From positions 53,796,841 through 53,860,840 of the forward strand of contig NC_088206.1 in assembly GCF_037126465.1 (NCBI RefSeq): 64,000 nucleotides of DNA, given 5' to 3'. This document shows positions 22,891-32,962 of this stretch, piece after piece. The translations under genes and the position numbers were made by a program. The number at the start of each line of letters is the position of its first letter. The first letter of the stretch is position 1. The notes under the pieces were generated by a model, which saw only the letters and a program-made list of their open reading frames with translations, searched no databases and was not told the origin of the DNA. The DNA comes from Ornithodoros turicata. Its lineage: Eukaryota > Arthropoda > Arachnida > Ixodida > Argasidae.

Positions 22891-23112
22891 TTATGTTTTG
22901 CATTCCGAAACTAGACCGTCACGGCAGTGCAGCGCCGGGGATTGTACTACAGTACGTTTCCCAGCCAATATTTCAATAAGAAACGATGTGAGGTTAACAA
23001 CAACCATGTATGAAATATCCCGTGCTGCGTTCTGGACAAAAATTGTTCCATAAAGAACGGTCCGGGATGATATATAGTCGCACAGCAGAAAGAGATCGTA
23101 CTGTAGAATCAC
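22891..23112 (-). CDS. Conserved 73-codon frame in P-like element, copy 1
   Basis: This frame is open in both element copies (here and at 45589-45810), ends at the same stop and shows about 20 mismatches in 220 bp. It includes SRTVLYGTIFVQNA and IEILAGKR. It lies downstream of the THAP-like exon in the same orientation, near the far end of the element, so it could be part of a last exon. I do not recognise it. Conservation may only reflect recent common origin. Confidence 0.25.
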   Translation of the reverse strand: MILQYDLFLLCDYISSRTVLYGTIFVQNAARDISYMVVVNLTSFLIEILAGKRTVVQSPALHCRDGLVSECKT

Positions 23113-25486
23113 AGCCGTTGTCTTAGTCGTGTATGGGTTTAGTATGATTTATATCAAGCATCGCCGCAGAAAGTCTTTTAGTAAACGACAGCGGTGCTTT
23201 GCCTCGCAAATATGGACACACCGAAGCAGCCCTAAATACTTCACGCAATTAGATCACGCTCGTTAGGACAGTTAATCAGGTAGTGATGTAAGCTTAATCA
23301 ATTAAGTTACTTAGAAAGTGGTAACACCTCCTTGAGACACAGGACTTATCTCTTTTTGAAGCACAGCCTTTCTATGTTTGTTTGCTTCTTCCTTTATTTG
23401 TTCTGATTATTTGCAGGCACGGTTGTGCCAAACTAAATGTCCTTCTCCAGCACTCACATGCTTTTGTTGAATACAACTGCAGCGTGAGAAAAGCTGCTTG
23501 GGGACGGGGTCCTGGTATCCAGTGCTGACCTTGTCATGCTTGTCATGTGGAGCATGTTCCAAATAATGCAGCTCCACTTATGGTCTTCAATTTGCAACAG
23601 GACTATTTGGAGGTTGAAACAGTTGTGATTTTGTCATTTTGGCCCTCGTGTACCCAGTCTGTGAAACACAAACAAAAAAGTCTAGCACGATATGCTTTTG
23701 TAATGAAGATCGCTGGTGATGAGTAAAGAGAACATACGAGTTCAAGTTTATTCAATATTTTATATCATTCATTATATTATTCAACATTTTATGTCAAGTT
23801 TATACAACATCAAGTTTATTCAAGTTCAAGATTTATTTCTTGCACTTATGCGTTTCAGGATACAATGAACGTGCAGGGAGGTCGCAAAAGACTACATTTA
23901 TTGTTTTGTGACCTTGCTACAATGGCAATATATATTTTAGGAATGACAATGGTCAGGTACGCTCTCTAAATTTGTAGCACTCAATTTTAGGTTGGAATGA
24001 GCAATGAATAGCAACTTCCCCACTGATATTTTCTCATATATGCTAAATTTTAAATTTAATGTGATCGAATATGTGATAGTATAATAATAATATATAATAA
24101 TATAATATGTGATAAATGAATGTGATCAACAGTAGATGTAAACAACATGAGTAGCCAGAGAAGTGCATTCTCAATAAATAATTGTCTTCTTATAGCGTAT
24201 ATGTGCATGCCTATTAACTGAAACAATTATCACAGTTCCCTGACAAGTTTTAATATCTGAGAGTGTACTGTAGAAGCTGCTTAGATCTACAACAGTTCAT
24301 AGAAGGTATTATATACTGTGAATGCCTTTAAAAATCCCATGTGACACATATCCCTTTACTTTCTGGAGATGCTGTGGTAGTCAAACTTTGCGGGCATTAC
24401 GCAGGTTCTGCACCCATTTCTTGAGTATGTCGAGGCAGCTGTGAAGTAACCTGCATTGATGATGATTATTCTAACTTTTATGGTGCATCGACAACAAAGG
24501 AAATAATACATCAGAACATTGGTTTGGGTGCAACCAGTTAAAAATGAATATGTTGTTTAATAAATGCATTGGACAAATGTTAAAACATCAGTTTAAAACA
24601 TGGTTTACAATCCCTGTATCTTCTAATAATTAAAAAGATTAAAAACTATTCTAAAAAGAATATGGGTAACTCTTCTAAAAAGAATTATAATCTCTAATTA
24701 TTATATTGCTGGGTGAAGGAGCCTAAAGTGTAAGGTGTGTTTCTGATGTGAACATGTAAGAAAATATGCAAAACTGAGAGAGGCTAACCACAGTGCGTGC
24801 ACTGAGGTTGTTCCTTCCTGTAAAGTAGAAACCAGTGGATGAGGAACGTGATACTTACCTGTACACCCAGCCGTATCACATTGCACAGATTATTCACTGG
24901 GCAGCCCTCATGACGAAACCTGTATTGAGAGACCACTTTTGCCTTAAAACTGCTACAAATAGCACAACACGCTACAAATTATTACTATCGCAACAAGCTG
25001 ACGATACAGCTCAGACACAAAGGCGTTATTCAAGTCGCGCCACACCACCGTTACATAGGATTATTTGTCACAAATCAAACCAAGGCACAAAACAATGCCA
25101 ATACATGAAAAAATGTGACAATCGTGGTCTTATTATGACGTAATACCGAACTTGTGCGCGAAGGTAATTCAAAGAAATGAATGTGGCACTTGCTTCCGCA
25201 GAGAACACCGTGTACCATGCTAGCAATGCATGCAAAAAAGCGCTCGAGTGTTCGCACATATATTGATGACAACACTACCTGTGTAGTATAACATGTTCTT
25301 TCAAGCATATTATGCACTCAAACTGTATTTGCCGCCGGGTAAAATGCAAGTGTGCTCGATTGAACGTCGGAAGAGCGATCAAGCAACCTGCATCCAGTGC
25401 TCGTTTTGGGCAAAAAAACACTTCATAATGGTCAAATAAATGTACAGAATGGACGCCTATTTATTCCTTCATGAAGAGTGACTCAC

Positions 25487-25555
25487 CTGTATAAGTTTAG
25501 GCCCTGTAACCTTGCCAGTACGGTTGGTACGACCGTAATTGCAAGAAGTTGCCAT
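25487..25555 (-). CDS. THAP-like first exon of P-like element, copy 1
   Basis: The ATG opens a 23-codon exon, MATSCNYGRTNRTGKVTG followed by PKLIQ, ending exactly at CAG|GTGAGT, a consensus splice donor. It resembles the start of a THAP zinc finger (Met, few residues, Cys-x-x-x-Cys-x-N/R, then K..G..F). Here the expected second Cys is Arg, in both copies. Downstream exons with the remaining Cys and His were not identified, so function as a DNA-binding domain is doubtful. Confidence 0.45.
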
Positions 25556-26431
25556 GATCGCTGCGGCGGCTGTTGTGGGCACCGTAAGATGGCGGCCGGT
25601 TTCTTCACGCTCGCGCTCCCTATCCGCGATCCAGCCTTTTACAATCGAGATCAGTGAGCGCCACCACACACGTCACTATGTGACGCAAGTGGTGAGGACG
25701 CTCCTCATTGGACTTGGGATCACGTGATCGAGGTGAGCAACATCGCGCAGACCGGAGCGTCTGCTACCGCTTCGGAGACGCCATGCGTTCTCCGGCTTCG
25801 CGATGTGCGAAACGGAGGGTTTGAAGGCTGTCCACGACACAACCACGATTTTTTGGAACCGCAGGCACCACGGGAAGAACGAGTGGTGCAGCCCGAAATT
25901 AACTGCGTTTGTACAGCAAAAACCCCGTGCTTCTCGACAGTGTGCAGCCTGTACGACAGTTTTCACCGCGCAGTTGGTTCAGTGGCTAACAGGTGGCGCC
26001 ACAATACCGCCGCCATCGCTTGCTTTCTGCTGCTGTGAATTCTGAGATTGCACAGAAGCCACGGATATATTACTCTTGTGATCGTAATCTTATTTTCTCA
26101 GGCTGTGTATATGCTTCTTTTTTTTTAAGCAAACGTGATATAAATTATATAAATAATAGAAGTCAACAAGAAGCACCTCGCAATGTTCGTAGGAGACGGT
26201 TTTTCCTACGAACGAATGAGGGGCTCTCTACCACCAACGTCACACTAGAGTTGGTGTGGTCTGCAGTTGGAGCGCTCCGGCCCGTCACCGCGGCAGCGAT
26301 TTTCCAAATTAATTGTACCGTGGTGAAACAACTTTGGACAGAAATATTTTGTGGGAATGCTTTTCACATACTGCTTTACAAGATGACAGCAGTTTTGGGC
26401 CATGTTAGATACCACTTTAATGCTCCTTTAA

Positions 26432-26712
26432 GGCGAAAGTTCCACGAGATCCAGAGCGTATACAGTTACATAGGCCAGTCAGATCATTGTCATGAAGAAT
26501 AGAGCAGATCGACCTCTTGAGCTTGTCTAAAGCATGATTTTACGGTTTCAAAACATTTCCAACAGCCGCCGATCTCTTAGAGGCAAAAACAACCAAAAGG
26601 TGTGAAGTAAAAATTTCAGCTGTGTTTGAGACTTCGTGTTTGTGTCTGTCCTTTCGTGTTCCCTAGTCTCGGGGTTGTACATTATGCATTAAATATGTGG
26701 TTTTAATGCTGT
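26432..26712 (-). pseudogene. Penelope-like 5' coding remnant and inverted tail
   Basis: The minus strand from about 26600 to 26432 reads DKLKRSICSILHDNDLTGLC and continues into RGTFALK at the TTAA junction, in frame with 21190-20345. One stop lies further upstream. About 26608-26692 on the plus strand contains the same tail as 18427-18510 (GTTTGAGACTTCGTGTTTGT), in inverted orientation. Confidence 0.6.
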
Positions 26713-26843
26713 TGTAAAGAAAGACGACATCATATCGCGTAAAATCATGGCACGGATCTCGTGACTTGAGATTCTTCCGCCATCTTCATATCCATTAAAC
26801 GTTTTGCAGTACCCTTGAACAGACGTCCTCTCTTCTTGTTACA
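26713..26843 (+). repeat. BEL/Pao 5' LTR
   Basis: The LTR is 131 bp and almost identical to the 3' LTR, with only a few differences. It contains TTCCGCCATCTTCAT, a good match on the opposite strand to the YY1-type AAGATGGCGG element, which might serve as its initiator. Confidence 0.88.
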
Positions 26844-27092
26844 ATTTGGTGCCGAATCCCGGGAAGCGGGTCTTACCTGATCAGGAAGTACTGACTGAAC
26901 TATACACTCTTAACTCGGTACCCTTTAGTAAAGGGTAAAAAATCGCCATATTTTACCCTCTATTTCAGAAGCTACCAGGTACCCTCTGAGCAGTACTTTT
27001 TATAAAAGTTACAAGGAAACCCACTAATTAGAGGTTACGGCCTTCAATCCAGCACCTGCTTGTAAAGGTTACGCCAACGTGCGGCTTTTTAT

Positions 27093-27305
27093 ACAGGATG
27101 TTTATTTTTATTCGCAACAGAGTAGCGCTCATTTGGCAGGTGGGTTATGTGAATTTTTGCTAATTAATCGATCCGTAGTTACAAACACATGCGTCAGGAA
27201 ATGTCGGAAATGTTTGTAACTACGGATGGGTTAATTTGCGAAAATTAACATAACCCACCTGTCAAATGAGCGCTGGTGTGATGCGAATAAAAACAAACAC
27301 CCTGT
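27093..27305. mobile_element. Palindromic ACAGGGTGTTTG-type MITE
   Basis: Ends ACAGGATGTTTATTTTTATT and AATAAAAACAAACACCCTGT (complementary with a few mismatches) continue into inner inverted repeats (GGTGGGTTATGT / ACATAACCCACC-like and GTAGTTACAAAC / GTTTGTAACTAC). Almost the whole 213 bp folds on itself. No open frame is present. Confidence 0.7.
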
Positions 27306-28099
27306 GCGTGGGATATGGGCAGACCTTTACAGAACACACCAAGGTACCAAAATGAACCAGCAGAAAAGGAGATCTTGCACATATGTATATTACAAAAACA
27401 GAAGTCTGTCGAGAGGTGACACATTGTGCACAAGTGCGCTTCTGATGTGAGGAGAAACCATGGTCGCTTTACCATGTATGTGGAAAAAAGAACTATCTTC
27501 TAAGTGAGAAGCAATGCATAAAAGTGCGAGGAAGCCAGCGACTCAAAACAACTGACCTATGTTTGCTAAGCTGAACAGACCCAACGAAATGGAGAATTGC
27601 AGCAGAAAAACATTTATTCCACATTCGTGTTGCAGAGGCGAGCGCAAATGGCAATACAGTATTACATAAAACGCACACAACTTTGAGGAATATGAGTGTA
27701 CAGTAACGCAGGAGACACTACCTTACTGCGTTATCAGCGTTGGAGGCGCTCTGGGACGAGTTTGTGAGGTACTGCATTGCGCTGGTGACGGTATGTGAAC
27801 CTGCATGTGGGATCCTGGGAACAAAAGTTTGGGCAATGAGAGTAACATTTACGGAACCATTCAAATCCGTACAAAGCACAAGCTATAAAGCAGCATAAAT
27901 GCGGAAAGGCGTTCACTCCGCGATTGAGTCTTAGAATATCGTAAGAATACAACAAGTAGGAAGCTGCGAATTATATATCTCGATGCATATATCCGCAGCT
28001 CGCAAAATGCAAGTAAGAGCAGAAAAGTAGCAAGCATTAGTGGCGTTCATATGCAGGACCGCAAAACGCTTGCCATAATCACAACAAACATGCGCTAAG

Positions 28100-29096
28100 A
28101 GCTCTTACTATCAAATTAAGCACGTACCTAGCACAAAATGTACACTTACCCAGTTTATGAAGTGTGTGAATTAGGGCTGCGGTGGTGACGTTCGTTTTCG
28201 GTTATATATTCTTTGCAATCTTTGCACTCACTACACTTTCCCCTGAGAACACCGAAAATATCCTTGTTTGCTAGCGACATCAAGCTTTTCCGTTGTTCCT
28301 GACGATACTATGATAAACGCGAGGAAAACCACTGATTAAAACAGATTACACTTGTTAACGGACGGACGACGAGCGTTAAGCGTTTCAAGGAAACCGCTCT
28401 CAGTGTGGATAGACCTAGACCAGGCTCGGCTACGCAGCGAAATCGGAAATCTTGGTGGTTGCGGCATTGACAATGGTTTTCCATCCTTTAGAAAGAAACA
28501 TACTATCAGTATTCCAGACTGCAAACTTATAATCTGTGTTCATACAACATTGATAACATGTAGTCGACGTATAGATGACGCTGAAACAGATAAAAAATAA
28601 CAGCGTACATTCGCAACTGTCGTCTCGAATGGGAGGCTGAAACGTGGCATTATGCTGAAAAACAGAAGGAAAACAAACGATAAGAAACTAACAAAGAAAT
28701 TATCGTTGGAGATTTCGCTTAGAAGTTACAGCAGGCTCCAGCAGCTCCCCATAGAGCCCATAGTTTGAGATAATTCACACAACACTGGGCACACGACCAA
28801 TGAGAGTGCAACGTTGTAGAAATTATGCAATGCTAGTCGGCCAATCAGGAGCCTTAACTTTGGCTGACCTTTCGACCGGTTCTGGCTACCATCGACTTCT
28901 ACCGGATTTCACGCCTACCGCCGTTACCCGATATTCAAAATAACTGGAGCTTCTTTTGGCTAAAAGAAATATTTATTTGACACAAAGCACTGATTCGAAG
29001 ATCTGATACACGGATGCACAGTGAATACAAAGTCCACTGCGTTGCTGACGCACTGTAACTAAGTTCGAACTTGAAGCAAAACGAACACAGCACTCT
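28100..29096. other. Interior of EnSpm element, no gene
   Basis: No domain is recognised in any frame here. Short frames at 28336-28600 and 28973-29230 are not convincing. Confidence 0.4.
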
Positions 29097-29601
29097 AAAT
29101 CCGACGGGGCCCGCGCTTGTTCTTCACTCTCCAACCGCTCCAACTCACGAAGCATTCCAGTTCCGGAGTTGATAGACTGTTCGTTGGATAATAGTCGTGT
29201 CCAGGAACAGCACAACACACGTTGAATCACATCGACGCATGAATAAACCAGCGAACACTTCTACAAACTGTTCTGCCGATTGACATCACCGAAACACGGA
29301 ACACAAGAGGATGCCTTGCCGGCCGATTTTATGATGAGCATCTTCTTTCGTTGTTTGCAGAGCGGAAAGGCGCTTGTGTGGCACGTAATCGTAATCCTGT
29401 CTTTGTTGTCAGGCCTCAAAATCCGACGGCGCCCGAACGTGTTCTTCACGCTCCAACCGCACCAGCCCACGAAGCATTCCAGTTCCGTAGTTGATAGACT
29501 GTACGTGGGATAATAGTCGTGTCCAGGAACAGCACAACACGCGTAGAATCACAAACTGTTCTGCCGATTGACATCACCGAAACACGGAACACAAGAGGAC
29601 G
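29097..29601. repeat. Direct duplication within EnSpm element
   Basis: Segment 29097-29313 is repeated at about 29415-29601 with a 30-40-base deletion. Shared landmarks include AATAGTCGTGTCCAGGAACA and CCGATTGACATCACCGAAAC. Confidence 0.75.
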
Positions 29602-30012
29602 GACGCCGCGTGCCGACCGACGCTATTTCGAAACTATGCTGAAACGGCCGCCGGGACGCTGCACACACATGCGCGCGTACAAAATGCGACTTCAAAACGT
29701 TGTCGACCAATCGGAGCGCGCACGCAGCCTGGGCCAATGAGCTTGCAACGTTGTAGATTGGCGCAGTGGTACATACTCTACAGTCGCATCCTCGGTACAA
29801 GCTGTTTTTTTTTTCCGAGATGTAACTTCTATTCGTGTTGTAAAGACATGACCTTGGTCGCTTTTGACCTCTAAATATACGTTACAGTGGTGTAACCTAT
29901 AAGAAATCTCGAAATCTACGTCTATATAGAAGTTACATGTTTCTAAAAGTTACAATAAAAGGTACGGGTTTAAGAGTGTAGGGCGGAGCAGAGCGTCATC
30001 GTCGGAATCGTT

Positions 30013-30885
30013 ATGGAGGACTTGGAGAGGTTAAAGAAGCTACGCACTGCTTGTCGGGGAACTGTGACACGCACTACTTCGGACCTCACAGCTCTTTTGG
30101 CTACGACTCCTTTGCCCCACGATCAGCTCACATCAAAGCTGACATTCCTAGAATCTAAAGCAGCGACCTTGGCACAGCTGGATGGCCGAATACAGGGTAT
30201 CATCGACGAAAACCTTTTAGAAGACGAATGCACAACCTGCGATCGATATCTTGAATCTATCACGACTATCACAGTACAGGTCCACAGGGCGTTGTCGACA
30301 TCTGCAGGTCCAGTTTCAATCAACCACCGTGACGGTCATCAAGCTTCACTGCAACATGGGCACGGTGCTAGTGATGGAGTCAGTTTGCCCAAGCTCCATA
30401 TCGACACTTTCAATGGTGAGCTTTCAAAATGGCAAGGTACGGCAGGCGTGCTCACGCCTGGTCACTTCCTGGTTGGTAAACGTATTGACCTTGCCATTGT
30501 CATTGAAAATGGTAAACGTATTACAGCCCTTCCCTACGACCCTGCAGTCGAGTTGCGTTCGACGTCAAACCAGCTAAGGCGACGATAGAAGAACCGCGAG
30601 CGCTTGATGGAGTCGTTTTGGACTAGATGGACCAAGGAGTATATCCTGTACCTGAGATCCGCGAACATACGCAGGCCACTTTCATCGTGCAGCGTCAAGA
30701 CAGGAGACATCGTTCTCATAGCCAAGGAGAATGCGCCTCGGGTGTCTTGGCCCCTTGGCCGCGTTGAAAGTACAAGAGAGAGCGCCGATGGCCGCATCCA
30801 GTCTTGCCAGGTCAAGATATCGGGGGCCAAAGTTATCTGTAGACCAATTCAACTGCTACACAAGTTAGAGGCCGACGAAGATTAA
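30013..30885 (+). pseudogene. BEL/Pao gag start fused to pol end (DUF5641)
   Basis: The first about 140 codons are the gag N-terminus: a charged helical stretch MEDLERLKKLRTACRGTV..., then LPKLHIDTFNGELSKWQ, the conserved DUF1759 motif. It then passes without frame change into GVLTPGHFLVGKRID, the C-terminal pol motif (LTPGHFLIG). The frame stops at 30586-30588. A second frame (about 30598-30885) continues with RLMESFWTRWTKEYILYL and GDIVLIA, the DUF5641 domain of BEL/Pao pol. Protease, reverse transcriptase, RNase H and integrase are deleted. The deletion joined residue about 141 of gag directly to the pol tail. Confidence 0.82.
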
Positions 30886-30937
30886 TTGCTAGGGTCTCTC
30901 ATCTGCTTCATCGACATCGTCAATTCAGGGGTGGGAG

Positions 30938-31068
30938 TGTAAAGAAAGATGACATCATATCGCGTGAAATCATGGCACGGATCTCGTGACTTGAGATTCT
31001 TCCGCCATCTTCATATCCATTAAACGTTTTGCAGTACCCTTGAACAGACTTCCTCTCTTCTTGTTATA
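30938..31068 (+). repeat. BEL/Pao 3' LTR
   Basis: It pairs with 26713-26843 and is the same length. It is followed by the target duplication GCTGT. Confidence 0.88.
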
Positions 31069-31073
31069 GCTGT

Positions 31074-31525
31074 ATTGCCCTCCACTGTGGATGAGGGCAT
31101 GATCGAGGCGCCGGATCTGCGTGAACTGCATTCGCAGAGAGATCAGACGTTCACTCACCAAGTCCAGCTCCGGCGAACCTGTCGGCATGGGCGGATAGAT
31201 ATAGCCTTGGCACGTTGCGAGTGCCGGAACCTTGCCGGCGTGAAGTGAACGTAGACACGTCGAGCAAACGGAAAACGTAGTCAGGTCGGCGTCAGGTAGC
31301 TCTCTAATACCTAGTTCCTACTTGTTGACGGCCGGCGCAAAGCCGTGGCGCAAATGGCAACTTCGAGGTACGTCGGCAGAGAGCCCGTTTTTCGCGTTCT
31401 CACTAGGAGAGCTTGCCGCTGTGTCTCGCAGTTGACGAGACTCTTCAGGTAATATTCCCTCGAATAGAATGGAATAGAAATAGAAGGAAAATAATGAAAA
31501 CGTTCCAGGTTCCAGCTGTTCCAGG
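31074..31525. other. No recognised gene
   Basis: The minus strand at 31190-31075 reads MPTGSPELDLVSERLISL, and the frame is cut by the BEL/Pao insertion. It looks coding in character but is not assigned. Confidence 0.35.
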
Positions 31526-31529
31526 ACGC

Positions 31530-32200
31530 TTGACGTGTGGAAGCACTGAATGAATTAAAAGATTATATCAGCACGTATGTCCTTGAGGTAGGTCGTCAGT
31601 GCACACAGTGCAGGTTGCTGGTGCTGCCTTGGCCAGCTCCCCATACCTTCTCAACACTAAGTGGTCGGTTGTCAAGTTTCGCGAGGGCGTTCTTCAGTGT
31701 TTGCCGACTAGAGTCGAAGCGTCGGCAGGTGACCAGCACGTGCTCCGTGTTCTCCACAGTTCCGCAAGTTGAACAGTTCGGCGATCCAACGACACCCGTA
31801 TCTTATGAAGAAATGCTGCTCCGAACGGGACGTTGAGTCGCAGGCGATGGATGACGGACTCTACTTCAATGGGAGGCAGTAGGTGCAGTTGGGGTCGATT
31901 CGCGCGAGGAACGAGTAATTCATGACGTCGGCTGTCCACATGGTTTTAGAGAGGTGATTACGAAAGGTACTTCGCATCGGATTGCGTGTATGAGTAATTC
32001 TTTTATGGTGACGAATCGAGCAGCCTGGTCCGCCTTCTCATTTCCACTGATACCGCGGTGCCCTGGGATCCACTGGATGATGTTGACCCTTTGTTTCGGC
32101 AGAGTTTATGCTGCGATAACACTGTAGATGACCGGCGCAAGTGAGGATGCCGTCGAACCTTGCATCGCTTTGAATATTCCGTCGGTCTGCTGTCCTTTTA
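31530..32200 (-). pseudogene. LINE (I/R1-like) RNase H and C-terminal domain fragment
   Basis: On the minus strand about 32090-31965 reads IIQWIPGHRGISGNEKADQA, the last motif of RNase H, followed by KELLIHAIRCE. At 31939-31694 it reads MNYSFLARIDPNC-like and IHRLRLNVPFG, then CSTCGTVENTEHVLVTC, the Cys-x-x-Cys...His...Cys zinc knuckle that follows RNase H in arthropod I/R1-type LINEs. Several frames are needed, so it is decayed. The upstream reverse transcriptase is absent. Confidence 0.68.
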
Positions 32201-32962
32201 GTGTGTTCTGTGGTTCCCGCATGTAGTTTCTCCTCATTTCGACACTTCTGCAGCTCATAACGTTCAACTTTTAATTATCGTAATGGTACAAGCGTCAAGC
32301 AGATTTTTCTCTAAAAGGTCTCTAAAAGGTGATTGTATGTGACAAATGGCTCTGGGGCCAATGGGACCACAACCTTACCCTATGCAACCGATCCAACTGA
32401 TGGTGGTAGCTGTTGCACAAGTGCTAATACAACCTCCTAACTACCTCCAAGCTGCCTCTTACTTACGGCATCGCTTATACTCTGTGTGTCCGGATCCTAC
32501 TTTGACACCTATGTTTCTACGTCTGGTGTACCCCAGGGGTCAAATCTCGGGCTTCTACTGTTTAATACTTTTATTAATGATCTTGTATCCTGTGTTAAAC
32601 ATTCCACCATGCTACAGTATGCTGATGACTTCAAAATAATGAAAAGCATAACCTCGCCTTCGGATTGCTTACTGCTTCAGGAGGATATTTGCAGTGTTAT
32701 TTCTTGGTGTACTTCTAATTTCCTCAAAATCAACACAAGTTATCTCATTGACGCGCAAGTCTCAAGTAACCCGATTTCAGTGGTTTTCTGATGGCGAAAT
32801 AGCCCGAGTCGATACCATTCGTGATATCGGTGTTGTCTTTGATGCGAAGCTTCAATTTCATAAGCATGTGAGAGCAATTCGTTCTGCTGCTCTTCGTATG
32901 CTTGGTTTGCTCACCTACAGCTGTAAAATGTTTTCTTCTCACACGGTATTTCTTACTCTCTA

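Larger units (their letters stand above)
22627..25656 (-). mobile_element. P-like transposon, copy 1 (3030 bp)
   Basis: The 8-bp sequence AGCGCCAC flanks both ends exactly (22619-22626 and 25657-25664). The ends are inverted repeats starting CACTGATCTC, then GGCTGGATCGCG, about 45 bp with mismatches. An 8-bp duplication fits P or hAT elements. The P assignment rests on a THAP-like first exon on the minus strand near the 25.6-kb end. A second copy, inverted and about 90 percent identical where I compared it, is at 43040-46069. No transposase catalytic core is visible, so the family is probably non-autonomous. Both ends contain GC-rich promoter-like DNA with CCGCCAT motifs. Confidence 0.72.
21190..26431. 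mobile_element. 5.2-kb TTAA-duplicating transposon inside Penelope-like ORF
   Basis: TTAA stands at 21190-21193 and 26428-26431. The ends inside are AGGAGCAGTC and, reversed, AGGAGCATTA. Removing the element and one TTAA makes the minus-strand Penelope frame run through as ...TFALKFLL..., with codons GCC TTA AAG across the junction. That is strong evidence for a clean TTAA insertion. The element carries the 3.0-kb P-like element at 22627-25656, so its own length is about 2.2 kb. No transposase is evident. Superfamily is Kolobok- or piggyBac-like by target choice only. Confidence 0.75.
18427..26700 (-). mobile_element. Penelope-like element with three nested insertions
   Basis: The outer element is a minus-strand Penelope-like retroelement. 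From 5' to 3' it consists of an N-terminal coding remnant (about 26600-26432), the reverse transcriptase (21190-20345), the GIY-YIG domain (20352-19756) and the 3' tail (19755-18427). A 5.2-kb TTAA element splits the coding region at 21190-26431, and a Mutator-like element interrupts the tail at 18527-19710. The tail sequence at 18427-18510 is found again in the opposite orientation at about 26608-26692. This tail in inverted orientation at the 5' side is a known habit of Penelope-like elements and is also seen in the smaller copy near 5 kb. Confidence 0.75.
26905..29978. mobile_element. CACTA/EnSpm-type element (3074 bp) inside BEL/Pao
   Basis: The ends CACTCTTAACTCGGTACC and, reversed, CACTCTTAAACCCGTACC are flanked by TA on both sides (26903-26904 and 29979-29980). 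Near each end, short GGGTAAA or AAAGTTAC words are repeated. CACTC termini with a 2-bp duplication are characteristic of animal EnSpm/CACTA elements. It sits just after the primer-binding site of the BEL/Pao element, so it came later. No transposase frame is visible. The interior holds a palindromic MITE and a local duplication. Confidence 0.75.
26713..31068 (+). mobile_element. BEL/Pao retrotransposon, internally deleted, 131-bp LTRs
   Basis: Two 131-bp LTRs (26713-26843 and 30938-31068) start TGTAAAGAAAG and end TTGTTACA or TTGTTATA. They are flanked by the 5-bp duplication GCTGT (26708-26712 and 31069-31073). A primer-binding site TTGGTGCCGAATCCCGGGA follows the left LTR, and a purine-rich tract AGGGGTGGGAG precedes the right LTR. 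Between them only the start of gag and the end of pol remain, plus a 3.1-kb EnSpm insertion. Without that insertion the element is about 1.3 kb. It cannot move without help. Confidence 0.88.

Noticed and set aside
21190..26431. Inverted P-like elements plus the intervening 17 kb as one giant composite element
   Set aside because: Copy 1 has its own terminal repeats and exact 8-bp duplication, and it sits within a TTAA element with its own borders. No shared outer duplication links the two copies.
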